A DNA stretch of 64,000 nt from Candidatus Sericytochromatia bacterium. GTDB taxonomy: Bacteria; Cyanobacteriota; Sericytochromatia; UBA7694. Below the pieces are notes generated by a model. It had not been told where the DNA came from, searched no databases, and saw only the letters and a list, made by a program, of their open reading frames with translations. Every line of letters starts with the position of its first letter. Position 1 is the first letter of the stretch. The stretch spans positions 91,844 through 155,843 of the forward strand of contig JADMKE010000021.1 of NCBI GenBank assembly GCA_018780035.1, in the 5' to 3' direction. Position numbers and translations under genes: made by a program. This document shows, piece after piece, positions 8,515-17,593 of the stretch.

Positions 8515-9162
8515 CTAAACCAAAGCACCGTTTTCAAGGCGATAGATCGACTGAATATCTTTGAGACGTTCGGTAAAGTTGATTTCAAGATCTTTGATCA
8601 GGCCCGTGCCCATATTAAAGACCCAACCACTGACTTTGGGATAGCCATTTTTCAGAAATGAGATTTGAACTTCTGCCGTTTTGATTACGCTCAGGCATTG
8701 CTCAATCACGTTGAGTTCTATCAGGCGATTGTAACGGGCTTCCTCATCTTTAATGGCATCCAACTCTATGCGGTGCAGTCGATAGACATCACGGATATTG
8801 CGCAACCAAGGATTGAGAATGCCCAGGTCTTTGGACTGCATAGCAGCTTTAACCCCACCACAATTGGTATGGCCACAGATAATGATATTTTTAACGCCCA
8901 AATGTACCACTGCATAATTGATCACAGCCGCAACATTGAGATCGTTAGAAGGGGCCATATTGGCAATATTGCGGTGAACAAAGACCTCTCCAGCATCGAG
9001 CCCCATAATTTCATTAGCAGGAACACGGCTGTCTGAACAGCCAATATAGAGGTAATTCGGTTGTTGTCCTGAAGACAATTGGGCAAAATAATCGTGTTGA
9101 TGTTCTATTTTATCGTTGGCCCAGGCTTTGTTGCGTTCAAAAATCTCACGGTATTCAGTCAT
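8515..9162 (-). CDS. Beta-class carbonic anhydrase
   Basis: 215 residues. The zinc site and catalytic dyad are complete: C42, D44 and R46 in CSDSR, and H98, C101 in GHTNCGG, at the same numbering as the E. coli enzyme. It interconverts CO2 and bicarbonate in the cytoplasm. It is the last gene of the minus-strand inorganic-carbon locus but has its own 215-base upstream region with a promoter whose -35/-10 spacer matches the one in front of arsR-dabAB. That links it to bicarbonate uptake by SulP and the DabAB pump, and suggests control by the same ArsR-family protein. Very confident of the enzyme; co-regulation is inferred. Confidence 0.95.
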   Translation of the reverse strand: MTEYREIFERNKAWANDKIEHQHDYFAQLSSGQQPNYLYIGCSDSRVPANEIMGLDAGEVFVHRNIANMAPSNDLNVAAVINYAVVHLGVKNIIICGHTNCGGVKAAMQSKDLGILNPWLRNIRDVYRLHRIELDAIKDEEARYNRLIELNVIEQCLSVIKTAEVQISFLKNGYPKVSGWVFNMGTGLIKDLEINFTERLKDIQSIYRLENGALV

Positions 9163-9285
9163 TTCTAGTTACGCTTAACCTTCTCGCTTAAAAAGCAGAT
9201 TTTTGAAAAACCCCCGTGATATCAGACGAGAGCACTGACAGTCGATTGACCATCGCGCAAAAGAGCACGCTGAAATCACGTTAAT

Positions 9286-9328
9286 ACATATGAATTTCTA
9301 TATCTATTATATAAGAATATTCATATGT
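9286..9328. repeat. Distant 10-bp inverted repeat around the carbonic anhydrase promoter
   Basis: ACATATGAAT at 9286-9295 is repeated as its perfect reverse complement ATTCATATGT at 9319-9328, bracketing the -10 box. It could be a second half-site pair for looping or a hairpin in the leader. Confidence 0.5.
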
Positions 9329-9334
9329 ACAAAA
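9306..9334 (-). promoter_or_regulatory. Carbonic anhydrase promoter with ArsR-type operator in the spacer
   Basis: On the minus strand a consensus -10 TATAAT (9311-9306) is preceded by a 17-base spacer (9328-9312) containing the palindrome GAATATTC; the -35 (TTTTGT, 9334-9329) is poor. The spacer plus -10 matches the arsR-dab promoter (15949-15927) with three differences in 23 bases. An operator between -35 and -10 is the usual arrangement for ArsR/SmtB repressors. Confidence 0.6.
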
Positions 9335-9377
9335 GTAATTCAAACAAAAATATCAGACTAAATTCAGGTGTTATAAG

Positions 9378-10721
9378 TTAAAAATAAACAATTGACTGAA
9401 TATATGACCAAAAAGACACACCTGTTCGGGCTGAACCAAAGAAATCCGCAGAACTGAAGAGACCACCCGGCAGATAGGTGCTGAGGCCCCAGATATAGCG
9501 ATTTTTATCCTGTTTATAGGTCAATGTGAGATCTGCTTCTTGGCCAAAGACATTTTGTCCATTTGCGGAGATTTGATTGGCTGCCATATGGTGCAAATCA
9601 CAGGCGATTTCAAGCGGCAACCCCTGAGGGGTCCATGCCATCTTTAAATAATAATCATTGAGCCCCAGATTTTTACTGTTAACGGGAATATTGAGAAAAT
9701 AATCCATATAACCGTAAAAGGCATGGTTGTTGCCAAATGGCTGACTAAAGGCATTGTTGCTCTTTGTCGAGCCCGGCGAATTTCCAGAGACAAAATCAGC
9801 CCCGGCTCCCAAATGAAACTCGCCTGGATGCACAAATCCCGAAGCCGAAAGCAAAAAGGCATTGACGTTTAAATCACTGACTTTGCCCACCTGATAATCC
9901 GCTTCAAGGGTTGAACTCAACAGACCATCAAGATACTGGCCGCGGTGATTGATCCCATAGGTCAGGCGGTTGATATCCGCAAAACCCACTTTGCTCTCAT
10001 TGCTGTCGATCTCATAATAGGCAAAAGCATCTAATTTGGCCTCTTTGGCCAGCTCTGCACTGGCCCAAACCCCATGTAAACCGTGCCCCTGATTATTTTT
10101 GAGCGGATAAACAGCAGGGGTGGGATTGCGAATTGCGGGGGTGGTATTTTTAATCACGGTGCTAAAGGCCTCCAGGTTCAATTGAAAAAATGCAGGCAAA
10201 CGGTATTTGATTCGCCCGCCATCAAAGGACTGCCCAATATAATTCCAACCAGGTAAAGGACTGAACAAGCGACCATTGCTATAGTCCAATTCAAAACGAC
10301 CCACTTGCAGACTGAGATCCTGTCCGAATAGATGGTGTCCCTGAACAAAGCCCTGGTAGAGGTCAATATTTTTCAGATTGGCAATGGCTGCACCTATATC
10401 TCCAAATGTGCGGGCATCCTGCAATTGCACAAAAAATTCCAGATCTTTTTGAAAAAAGGTTTTGCTCACCGCCAATCGGGTGCGCATCACAGTCCAAAAA
10501 AGCGGCGCTGTGTAATTGTCAAAATCGCGTCCATCCATTTCAGAGCGAATGAGGACCTGACCCGCAAAATGCCAATCTTCGGGTATCACTGTGGGGGACT
10601 CGGGGAGGAATGCTAAGGGTGTGGGGCTCTCAGCAGAAACCGGCTCGGCAAGGGCTGCGGGAGTCCCCCAAAGGGCAAAAAGACAAGCCAAACCAAGGTA
10701 TTTTTGAACATGGGACGACAT
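9378..10721 (-). CDS. Predicted outer-membrane beta-barrel (alginate-export/porin-like)
   Basis: 447 residues with a clear signal peptide (cleavage near AALAEP, about residue 25). The rest is rich in alternating hydrophobic and aromatic residues typical of transmembrane beta strands, for example HFAGQVLIRSEMDG, RFELDYSNGRLF and the final IQSIVYF, which ends in the C-terminal phenylalanine recognised by the BAM complex. The pattern resembles alginate-export-like porins (PF13372), but I cannot confirm this without a profile search. It lies between dabB and the carbonic anhydrase gene in the same orientation, 78 bases after dabB, which suggests an outer-membrane entry route for bicarbonate or another anion. 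A TATAAT in the gap may give it its own promoter. Confidence 0.75.
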   Translation of the reverse strand: MSSHVQKYLGLACLFALWGTPAALAEPVSAESPTPLAFLPESPTVIPEDWHFAGQVLIRSEMDGRDFDNYTAPLFWTVMRTRLAVSKTFFQKDLEFFVQLQDARTFGDIGAAIANLKNIDLYQGFVQGHHLFGQDLSLQVGRFELDYSNGRLFSPLPGWNYIGQSFDGGRIKYRLPAFFQLNLEAFSTVIKNTTPAIRNPTPAVYPLKNNQGHGLHGVWASAELAKEAKLDAFAYYEIDSNESKVGFADINRLTYGINHRGQYLDGLLSSTLEADYQVGKVSDLNVNAFLLSASGFVHPGEFHLGAGADFVSGNSPGSTKSNNAFSQPFGNNHAFYGYMDYFLNIPVNSKNLGLNDYYLKMAWTPQGLPLEIACDLHHMAANQISANGQNVFGQEADLTLTYKQDKNRYIWGLSTYLPGGLFSSADFFGSARTGVSFWSYIQSIVYF

Positions 10722-10780
10722 AGAAATTAACCTCTTAATCAGGTGAAAATCAAATTTTTGAGATCTGGAATTTGAAAATA

Positions 10781-10786
10781 ATTATA
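10781..10786 (-). promoter_or_regulatory. Possible -10 box before the beta-barrel gene
   Basis: Read on the minus strand this is TATAAT, about 60 bases before the barrel start, within an AT-rich inverted repeat just after the dabB stop. No convincing -35 is seen. Confidence 0.35.
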
Positions 10787-10799
10787 ATATCATAATTAA

Positions 10800-12761
10800 T
10801 CAGTGATAAATCATAAAAGGCAAAACCCCAACAGCGATCACGGGCAAAATCAAGGCTGCCAATTTTAAGCGTTCAAAGCGAGAAAAGTCGGGGTATTCAT
10901 CGAAATACTGCTTTGATTCGCCAAAGATGATTTTAAAAATAAACTTGAAAATCGAATAAATATTTAAGGTATTGACGATTAGAAACAAAACCACCATCAA
11001 CATTGATTTCTCAGATATATCTTCCAAAATAACGTCAAAGATCACAAAAGTAGCAAATCCCGGCGTAAAAGTGAGCATCAACAAGATCGCAATGGCAATC
11101 ATATTGATGTATTTGTAGCGATTGCCGATGCCCAGATAGGTGCGAATATCATTGAGGTCTAAGCGTCGGGAGAGATATTTAATAAAATAGCTGAGTACAA
11201 ACAGAGAGATCAAATTAGAGGCAAAATAGAGTACCGCATCCACATGAGCCAAATCCCCGAAAAATAACAAAGCACTGGCAGAAATTAGGAAATAGCTGAT
11301 TTTAATTTTGATCAAATAGAGCGAAATGGTCGCATGTTTCAGGCTGACCAAGGCAAAGACCAGGGCCAAAACCAAAAGGGACCCAGACAAATAGAGTTGG
11401 TTGAGCACCCCTATACGCTCCAGCCCAATCAAGCCAATCACCAACAAAATACCCAAAATCAAAACCAACGGTTGTGAGTGAAAGATGCGAAAGCGCTTAA
11501 AAGACGCTGTGGTTGTTTCCATTTCTTGGTTCAATGCTGTTTGTATCCGTTTAAAGGGCCCCAAACATGTTTGCCAGACAAGTGTCAGACCAAAATTATG
11601 GTAGACCGCTTTATAAGCCCAAACCCTGAAAGACAAAGGCAAAAACGTCTCAAAATGGACACCACCCAGTTTAAGCTTTTGGTAATTGAGTTTTTCGAGA
11701 TGGTGGAAATGGTGAATATTAGAGGGGGTACGAATAAATTGGTACGTTTTTAAAAGTGCATTGGAAAGGGTATGAACGACCACCAATAGATACAAGCCGA
11801 GGCCAAATTCGATGTATATCAGTCCCACCTGTACCACAGTAGAATACGCCAAGGTAGATTTAGCATCGGTTTGTATCCGGCTTTTTAAACTGGCATAGAT
11901 GGCTGTAACAATACCTAAAACCACAATCACTCCATTTAAATCAGGAAACTGAACAAAGACGTGGCGGAATTTGAGTAATAAAATAACGCCCGCATGGATG
12001 GACAAGGCGCCATAAAAAATCGCGCTGGATGTGGTAGGGCCTTCCATGGCCCGGGGAACCCATTTTGAAAAGGGAAAAATCGCTGATTTCCCCATTGAGG
12101 CAATCAGCAAAGAAATCAAAAAGAGCAGAGAGACTGGGTGCAAATGACGTTCCAGTACAAAAATATGCTGCTCATGATGAAACAGCAAAAGCGCCAAAAT
12201 TAAAAAGAGATCACAAAATTTATATATGCCCAAAACAAAGAGTGAGTTAGAAACAGTCTTGCTACTACTCTGGTAAAAAGAAATCAAGAAAACAGATGCC
12301 AAGCCCAATAATTCCCATGAAATTAAGACAAAGTAAAAATTAGAACTCATGATCAATGTATACAAAGCCAATTGCATCAAATAAAAATTGATGAAAAACT
12401 TATAATAGCCCTCTTCATGGGCCAAATAATTGAGCGAGAAGCGCCCCATCACCCCACTGAGAAAGGTACTTAAAACCAAGAGCAGACTTGAGTATAAATC
12501 CAAATGGAGATTGAGGTTATAGACCACTTTGGCATGTTTAAACCAGGAAAAAAGCAAGAGATCAAATTCTTTGTAAATCAGAACCAGCCCCAAAATAGCA
12601 AGGGCAAAAATGAACAATGCCAATTGACAAAAAATGGCACTGATACTCAGGCTCTTTGAATAATTCACACTGCTTCTGATTCGTGTAAATAAAGAGAACA
12701 CAAACATCAACAGCGGAATGAGAATAACTGCCGAAACCATCCACTCAATGAAATCAGACAT
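10800..12761 (-). CDS. dabB: DabB: NuoL/MrpA-like membrane subunit of the DAB inorganic carbon pump
   Basis: About 653 residues with some 14 or more hydrophobic segments and the proton-conducting antiporter signatures of the NuoL/PF00361 family: SWELLGLASVFLISFYQ, and FSKWVPRAMEGPTTSSAIFYGALSIHAG, with charged residues inside membrane segments. Next to a DabA homologue this is DabB, which couples cation flow to CO2 hydration by DabA. The start at 12761 overlaps the dabA stop by 8 bases, giving translational coupling; an in-frame ATG at 12782 is less likely. It is somewhat longer than the 500-550 residues common for DabB, with an extended C-terminal membrane domain. Confidence 0.88.
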   Translation of the reverse strand: MSDFIEWMVSAVILIPLLMFVFSLFTRIRSSVNYSKSLSISAIFCQLALFIFALAILGLVLIYKEFDLLLFSWFKHAKVVYNLNLHLDLYSSLLLVLSTFLSGVMGRFSLNYLAHEEGYYKFFINFYLMQLALYTLIMSSNFYFVLISWELLGLASVFLISFYQSSSKTVSNSLFVLGIYKFCDLFLILALLLFHHEQHIFVLERHLHPVSLLFLISLLIASMGKSAIFPFSKWVPRAMEGPTTSSAIFYGALSIHAGVILLLKFRHVFVQFPDLNGVIVVLGIVTAIYASLKSRIQTDAKSTLAYSTVVQVGLIYIEFGLGLYLLVVVHTLSNALLKTYQFIRTPSNIHHFHHLEKLNYQKLKLGGVHFETFLPLSFRVWAYKAVYHNFGLTLVWQTCLGPFKRIQTALNQEMETTTASFKRFRIFHSQPLVLILGILLVIGLIGLERIGVLNQLYLSGSLLVLALVFALVSLKHATISLYLIKIKISYFLISASALLFFGDLAHVDAVLYFASNLISLFVLSYFIKYLSRRLDLNDIRTYLGIGNRYKYINMIAIAILLMLTFTPGFATFVIFDVILEDISEKSMLMVVLFLIVNTLNIYSIFKFIFKIIFGESKQYFDEYPDFSRFERLKLAALILPVIAVGVLPFMIYH

Positions 12762-15552
12762 ACTTACGCCCCAAAATCGCAACGGGAATTAAATTTTTTG
12801 AATCCACGTCGATCTCTTGAGATACAGGATAGGCTTTGATTGGGGAAAAGAGCCCCGATAGAGGCACAAAGTCATTGCCTTGGTGGGAGAAAAAAACTTT
12901 CTTGTCGTATTCGTAGACCACCAGCCGCACCCATTTATTTTCAACCAATTGGCGCAACTGTTTATTTTTCAACAAAATCTCACGCACGATCTGGGGCTTG
13001 CTCTCAATTACGATCAGAATACGCATCGGGTCGTGAATTTCGACCATTTGCTTTGAAAGCCCCAACCTTAAATCACTGGCAAAGCCACTCATAACTGCAT
13101 AATTATTTGTAATATTGTGATTGAGTTTAGAGCCGCAGCCATAAACCTCCGTATCAACGGAACTGAAATAATATTCCAAATTGATCCCTGCGCAGACGGG
13201 TATCGCAGCCCCCATAATTTTGGCTAAAATTTGGCCATCATCCTGCATGGGATTATATGAACAGAGAAAGGCCCGCCTGTCCATAAAGACGTGTTCTGTC
13301 AAATTTCTGCGGCCAATCACGCAGAGTGCATTGGTGGCATGATTGTATTCAGGCCGGGCTTCGGTTAAGTCGTTGGAGCGGGTTTGGACTTTTTCAAAGG
13401 TTTTTTCCAGACTTAAATGTTCGGGAATATTATAAAATTTCCGGGCCCGCTCAGCAGCATTGAGTTGCAAGGCCGTATTAATCACGCGCTGATGACTGAG
13501 GTGTTTGGATTTTTGTTCAGGGGTTAAACTGGCATCAAACCAACTGACGTGGTCTTTGCAAGTATCGTGGAAACCACCTACAAAAACGGTGCTATCGGGC
13601 AGAGAAAGTTTGTACTGGCTATTTAAAATCTTTCGCACTTCGGGATGATTGGCAATAGTGGCAAAGACACGGCCATTGGCCCGACCCTTACCGCCGCCAC
13701 AAGCGCCACAATTATAGGCATATTCATGGGGATTGTTAATACTGGAAGAACCATGCCCGACGACATAGATCAGATCACTGAAAGGGGCTTTGAGATCGAT
13801 GGTTCTCAGCAATTGATAGACTTTGTCTGCCCCTTGCTGATAAGAAATTCCCTCGGAATTGCCCTGGGCATGAAAAATCACATCTACCAGTTGTTTTTGA
13901 TGTAAAAACAGTTGTTTTGTTTTTCGTCTGAACGCTAAATCCAAATGGGGAAAAAAGACCTTTAGAAAAAAGGGAATTGAACTCAAATAACCTGTCATTA
14001 AGGTAAGAAAATAGGAAAAAACTGAGAACCTTGAATGATGTGAATAAGTGCGAAAAAATTGAGCATAGATGCGACTCAAGTTTTTTTTCTGAGCTGTATT
14101 TGAATCATCGATCTGTTCTTTGAGTTCTACCTGTTGAACCTTAAAGGTTTCTGAAATAACACCTGGACATAATTTGCGATAACGGACTTCATTAAAGCCT
14201 TGAAAATGCATATTCATTTCAAAATGTCCAGCAATCCCAAAAGTTCGGCATTCAGGTTCGGTTTGCTCCAAATAACGTCTGAGTGACTCTTCCCGATCAT
14301 CAATACAGGTGATATAAGCAAAGACCGGTTTCTTATTTGGATTTTCCTGCCTGGGTTCATGTTGGGTCTGTTCCAAAGCATGCAGACAGCGATAAGCATA
14401 GGTCTGCTCCAGGGCATTTTGGTAGATCACCTGGCGCGGAAAACGCATCAGATGCCTGAGTGCCAAAATGAAATTGACTTTTTCGGCATGTTCCCATTGG
14501 CCAGAAAAGTTTATTTGATTGAGATTGAGCGCGTGAAGAACCAGAAAAAGCAATTCTGTTTCAAATTGTTTTTTTTCTCGTTTTTTTTCTTGTTGATAAT
14601 AACAGACCAAATCATCGGCATGAATCTGGCCCAACTGGTTTCGACAGACCACATATTCCAGCACCAATTTAACCAGTAAAAACTCTTTTAAATCGAAAGA
14701 CGTTTGATCCAACGCCTCTTCAGGATGGTGCATCAATTGATTAAACAGCCCAGCCCAGCCCCTCAGACGCAATCCCATCGCCAGCAAATAGGTATGGATC
14801 TGTTCAGGTGGAAGCTTTAATTGCTCACAATAATAATAAATAAGTTGATCCACACTCAGACACAGGTGTTCTACCCGTTTTAATTCCAAGTGAAGATCGC
14901 GGGCCAAGCTATTTTCCAAGATGTATTTGGATTTGTAATTTTCCTTAAAACAAGCCCACACCCCCTGTGCTCTGTATTCATTGCGCCAATAGGCACTGCC
15001 TGGGTCAACATAAGAACTTAAGAATTTGGCCAGAATAGGATTGATCGTTTCATCAATATCTCGGCCCTGACTTTGCAATATCAATTGTTGATAAGTGGGA
15101 AAATAAAAGGGATTTTCCGAACCTGTGTAAGCTTGTTCAGATTGAATCAGGCTTTGAATCTCTGCAACCAAAACCTGGTTTTCTATTTGTTTGAGCTGTT
15201 TTTCAATCAGACCTTGATTGCTCAAATGAGGTGGTTCTAACAGCAGTTTTAGAAACCAAGGCAGGTATTGCGAAGGCAGTTGTTCTGCCTCAAACAGAGC
15301 ATGAAGATGTTCAAGCAGCGCCGCTTGTGAGATTTTACCCGATTTAATATACTCCAAATAGCGCTTGGGCTCTAAGAAAGAATAGCCTTTATATACTTTT
15401 TGGGCGATTTGACAGGCCTCTGAAAAAGAATAATTTTCAAAAGCCTGTAAAGGATTGTGATGAACAAAATGTTGCAAAGTTCCCTGATGAGGCAAATACA
15501 TACTGACCCAATCAATCACTGCATCCAAATCAGAAAAAGCGACAGATTTCAT
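12754..15552 (-). CDS. dabA: DabA: zinc-containing carbonic-anhydrase-like subunit of the DAB pump (DUF2309)
   Basis: About 932 residues. The beta-carbonic-anhydrase-like zinc site of DabA is visible: CxD (ITCIDDREESLRR, C416 and D418 from this start), then H600 (VVGHGSSS) and C615 (YNCGACGGG). The H-to-C distance of 15 is the same as in the characterised DabA. The protein is peripheral and acts with DabB to hydrate CO2 unidirectionally, accumulating bicarbonate. I chose ATG 15552, four bases after arsR, with GGGATAA upstream. Starts at 15594 or GTG 15570 would overlap arsR. It forms an operon with arsR upstream and dabB downstream. DAB systems occur in heterotrophs as well as autotrophs, so this does not prove CO2 fixation. 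Confidence 0.93.
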   Translation of the reverse strand: MKSVAFSDLDAVIDWVSMYLPHQGTLQHFVHHNPLQAFENYSFSEACQIAQKVYKGYSFLEPKRYLEYIKSGKISQAALLEHLHALFEAEQLPSQYLPWFLKLLLEPPHLSNQGLIEKQLKQIENQVLVAEIQSLIQSEQAYTGSENPFYFPTYQQLILQSQGRDIDETINPILAKFLSSYVDPGSAYWRNEYRAQGVWACFKENYKSKYILENSLARDLHLELKRVEHLCLSVDQLIYYYCEQLKLPPEQIHTYLLAMGLRLRGWAGLFNQLMHHPEEALDQTSFDLKEFLLVKLVLEYVVCRNQLGQIHADDLVCYYQQEKKREKKQFETELLFLVLHALNLNQINFSGQWEHAEKVNFILALRHLMRFPRQVIYQNALEQTYAYRCLHALEQTQHEPRQENPNKKPVFAYITCIDDREESLRRYLEQTEPECRTFGIAGHFEMNMHFQGFNEVRYRKLCPGVISETFKVQQVELKEQIDDSNTAQKKNLSRIYAQFFRTYSHHSRFSVFSYFLTLMTGYLSSIPFFLKVFFPHLDLAFRRKTKQLFLHQKQLVDVIFHAQGNSEGISYQQGADKVYQLLRTIDLKAPFSDLIYVVGHGSSSINNPHEYAYNCGACGGGKGRANGRVFATIANHPEVRKILNSQYKLSLPDSTVFVGGFHDTCKDHVSWFDASLTPEQKSKHLSHQRVINTALQLNAAERARKFYNIPEHLSLEKTFEKVQTRSNDLTEARPEYNHATNALCVIGRRNLTEHVFMDRRAFLCSYNPMQDDGQILAKIMGAAIPVCAGINLEYYFSSVDTEVYGCGSKLNHNITNNYAVMSGFASDLRLGLSKQMVEIHDPMRILIVIESKPQIVREILLKNKQLRQLVENKWVRLVVYEYDKKVFFSHQGNDFVPLSGLFSPIKAYPVSQEIDVDSKNLIPVAILGRKYV

Positions 15553-15556
15553 AAAA

Positions 15557-15883
15557 TTATCCCAAAACACTCTCCTTGAGTTGCTGTATATCAATTAAGT
15601 TATTCTGATAAATCCGTGCAGCATCATCTAAAAGTGTAAAAATAGAAGAATCAGCAATTGAATAATAGACGTTATTGCCTACCTTTCTATTTTTAACTAG
15701 ATTTTTAGCTCTCAAAATGGCCAGATGCTGAGATATTCCCGCCTGTTCAATCTCAAATGAGGCCGTTAACTCATTCACACTTTTTTCGCCCTCCCGAAGC
15801 AGATCGAGAATGGCAATTCTGACAGGGCTGGAAAGAGCCTTAAAAAACTCGGCTTTAAAGATACGCATTTGTGTGAGTGACAT
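15557..15883 (-). CDS. ArsR-family winged-helix regulator without cysteines
   Basis: 108 residues, typical ArsR/SmtB length and fold: an ALSSPVRIAILDLLREGEKSVNELTASF start, recognition-helix region IEQAGISQHLAILRAKNLV, and wing KVGNNVYYSIAD. There is no cysteine at all, so the arsenic or redox-thiol sites of ArsR, CadC, BigR or SqrR are absent, and the alpha-5 D/H metal ligands of SmtB are not evident. The inducer must be something else. It is the first gene of the arsR-dabA-dabB operon, and its own promoter carries a palindrome also present in front of the carbonic anhydrase gene, which suggests autoregulation and control of the whole carbon locus. Confidence 0.88.
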   Translation of the reverse strand: MSLTQMRIFKAEFFKALSSPVRIAILDLLREGEKSVNELTASFEIEQAGISQHLAILRAKNLVKNRKVGNNVYYSIADSSIFTLLDDAARIYQNNLIDIQQLKESVLG

Positions 15884-15899
15884 GGCTTGCCCTTTTGTA

Positions 15900-15918
15900 A
15901 TTTAATTTCGAATTAAAT
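15900..15918. repeat. 8-bp inverted repeat in the arsR leader
   Basis: ATTTAATT (15900-15907) and AATTAAAT (15911-15918) flank TCG. The repeat sits just downstream of the predicted start point and about 20 bases before arsR, so it may be a second operator or leader hairpin. Confidence 0.45.
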
Positions 15919-15926
15919 AGAATATA

Positions 15927-15955
15927 AGTATATAAGAATATTCGAATGTTCTTAA
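15927..15955 (-). promoter_or_regulatory. arsR-dabAB promoter with palindromic operator in the spacer
   Basis: On the minus strand: -35 TTAAGA (15955-15950), a 17-base spacer (15949-15933) containing GAATATTC, and -10 TATACT (15932-15927). AAGAATATTCGAATGTTCTT around it is a near-perfect 20-bp palindrome. The same spacer occurs at the carbonic anhydrase promoter. It begins immediately after the sulP stop, so the operon can be transcribed separately from sulP. Confidence 0.65.
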
Positions 15956-17593
15956 TTAACTCGTAACAACCACCTTTTGTTTTTTACGCGTTGCCAATGG
16001 GTGATCTGACACAGAGGTATGCTCTTCCAGTCCGAGAATCTCACATTGGCCTCCGAGTCGGCGATAATCTTTGGCAAATTGTTGCAAATAGACCATCACA
16101 GTATGATCCACCAAGGGAGATTCATGAAATTCGATCCGAACGGTTTGTTCTGGCGGAAGCGATTCCAACTTGTGCTTGAGGGTGATCAAATTACAAAAAA
16201 CCGATGCCCCTTGAATCTTAAAAACCCAATGACCGGGTGCGCTCTCTTCAATCCGACATTTGAGCTTAAACAGGTCTTTAAAAGGCGAACCTTGAAGGGT
16301 CACGACGATTATATTCACCACCACTCCACAGGCGACCCCAATCAGCAAATCGGTGGCCAATACCGAAAACAAAGTGGCCACAAAGATCAACAATTGTTCT
16401 TTGCCCAGGTGATAGGTGTGCACAAACTCTTTGGGCGAAGCCAGACGATAGCCTGTATAGACCAGCAAAGCGGCCAAAGCCGTAAGGGGAATTTGTTGGA
16501 TTAAACCGGGCAATAAGAGTATGGAGAGCAAAATAAAAAGTCCATGGAAAAAATTGGCCCAGCGGGTACGCGCCCCATTGCTGACATTGACAGAGCTTCT
16601 GACAATTTCAGAAATCATCGGCAGCCCACCCAACATCCCTGAGATGGCGGTACCAATGCCAACCGCAAAGATATCCCGGTTGAGGTTGGCTTTACGGCCA
16701 TAGACATCGAGTTTATCCACCGCCAGGGCACTCAAAAGGCTTTCCAAACTGCCGATCAAAGCCAGGCTCAAAACAACGCCCCAAAAAGCAGGAGAGGCAA
16801 TTTTACCAAAATCCGGAAAAACAATGCCTTGAGCCAAATTGGCTGGCAAATTGAGCAAAAATTTGGGACCGACCAAATGGGGATGCCCCAAAAGCGTAGA
16901 GGTATGCTCTTTTTCCAAACCCATCACATGGCCCAAGACAATGCCCAAAACCACCACAATCAACGGAGCTGGTATTTTTTTGAGGGTTTTCCAGGGCAGC
17001 AAAGCCCACAGAATGGTCACTCCGAGGCAAATTAAACCAATCACGGCAATATCTGGGTTGGCGTGCATGATAGTGTGGGGGATTTCGGACATCACTTCGA
17101 GGGTTTCATGCCCGTGAGGTTTTACGCCAAAAACGGTATGAATTTGTTTGGAGAGAATAATCACACCAATGGCCGCCAACATGCCATGGACCGCTGCGAC
17201 AGGGAAATAGGCACTGAGTTTGCCGGCTTTAAACAAGCCAAAAGCCGCCTCTATCAATCCTGCAATCACAATCGCAGCAAGGGTGTAGCGATAGCCTGCG
17301 ACCAAATCACCATTGCCCAAATGCTGTACCCCCCCTAAAACGATCACAATTAATCCAGCTGCTGGTCCTGTGATCGTGACAAAGGAACCACTGATGAGAG
17401 AGACAACCAGACCGCCGACAATTGCCGCGATCAGCCCTGCCATCGGAGGCATACCCGAAGCCAAAGCAATCCCCAAAGACAGAGGCAAAGCAATCAGGGC
17501 GATTTGAAAACCCGAACTCAGATCAATGCGCCAATTTTCTTTTAAACCTGCCAGGCCGTCCTGAGGCAAGGCCCGATTTTCGGTTTCAAGCAT
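15956..17593 (-). CDS. SulP-family anion transporter with C-terminal STAS domain
   Basis: 545 residues. The N-terminal 400 contain about 12-14 membrane segments with SulP signatures: GFQIALIALPLSLGIALASGMPP, SFVTITGPAAGLIVI, and GKLSAYFPVAAVHGMLAAIG. Residues about 445-530 form a STAS domain (ASVFCNLITLKHKL, then RIEFHESPLVDHTVM). SulP proteins carry sulfate, bicarbonate or other anions; position next to dabAB and a carbonic anhydrase makes bicarbonate the likely substrate (BicA-like), but this is context, not sequence proof. The start has a rather distant AAGGA, and a 6-codon out-of-frame ATG (17606) lies between. It is transcribed divergently from the response regulator gene. Confidence 0.85.
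   Translation of the reverse strand: MLETENRALPQDGLAGLKENWRIDLSSGFQIALIALPLSLGIALASGMPPMAGLIAAIVGGLVVSLISGSFVTITGPAAGLIVIVLGGVQHLGNGDLVAGYRYTLAAIVIAGLIEAAFGLFKAGKLSAYFPVAAVHGMLAAIGVIILSKQIHTVFGVKPHGHETLEVMSEIPHTIMHANPDIAVIGLICLGVTILWALLPWKTLKKIPAPLIVVVLGIVLGHVMGLEKEHTSTLLGHPHLVGPKFLLNLPANLAQGIVFPDFGKIASPAFWGVVLSLALIGSLESLLSALAVDKLDVYGRKANLNRDIFAVGIGTAISGMLGGLPMISEIVRSSVNVSNGARTRWANFFHGLFILLSILLLPGLIQQIPLTALAALLVYTGYRLASPKEFVHTYHLGKEQLLIFVATLFSVLATDLLIGVACGVVVNIIVVTLQGSPFKDLFKLKCRIEESAPGHWVFKIQGASVFCNLITLKHKLESLPPEQTVRIEFHESPLVDHTVMVYLQQFAKDYRRLGGQCEILGLEEHTSVSDHPLATRKKQKVVVTS

Noticed and set aside
8515-17593. Evidence for autotrophy
   Set aside because: DAB pumps and carbonic anhydrases also occur in heterotrophs; no Rubisco or carboxysome gene is in the window.
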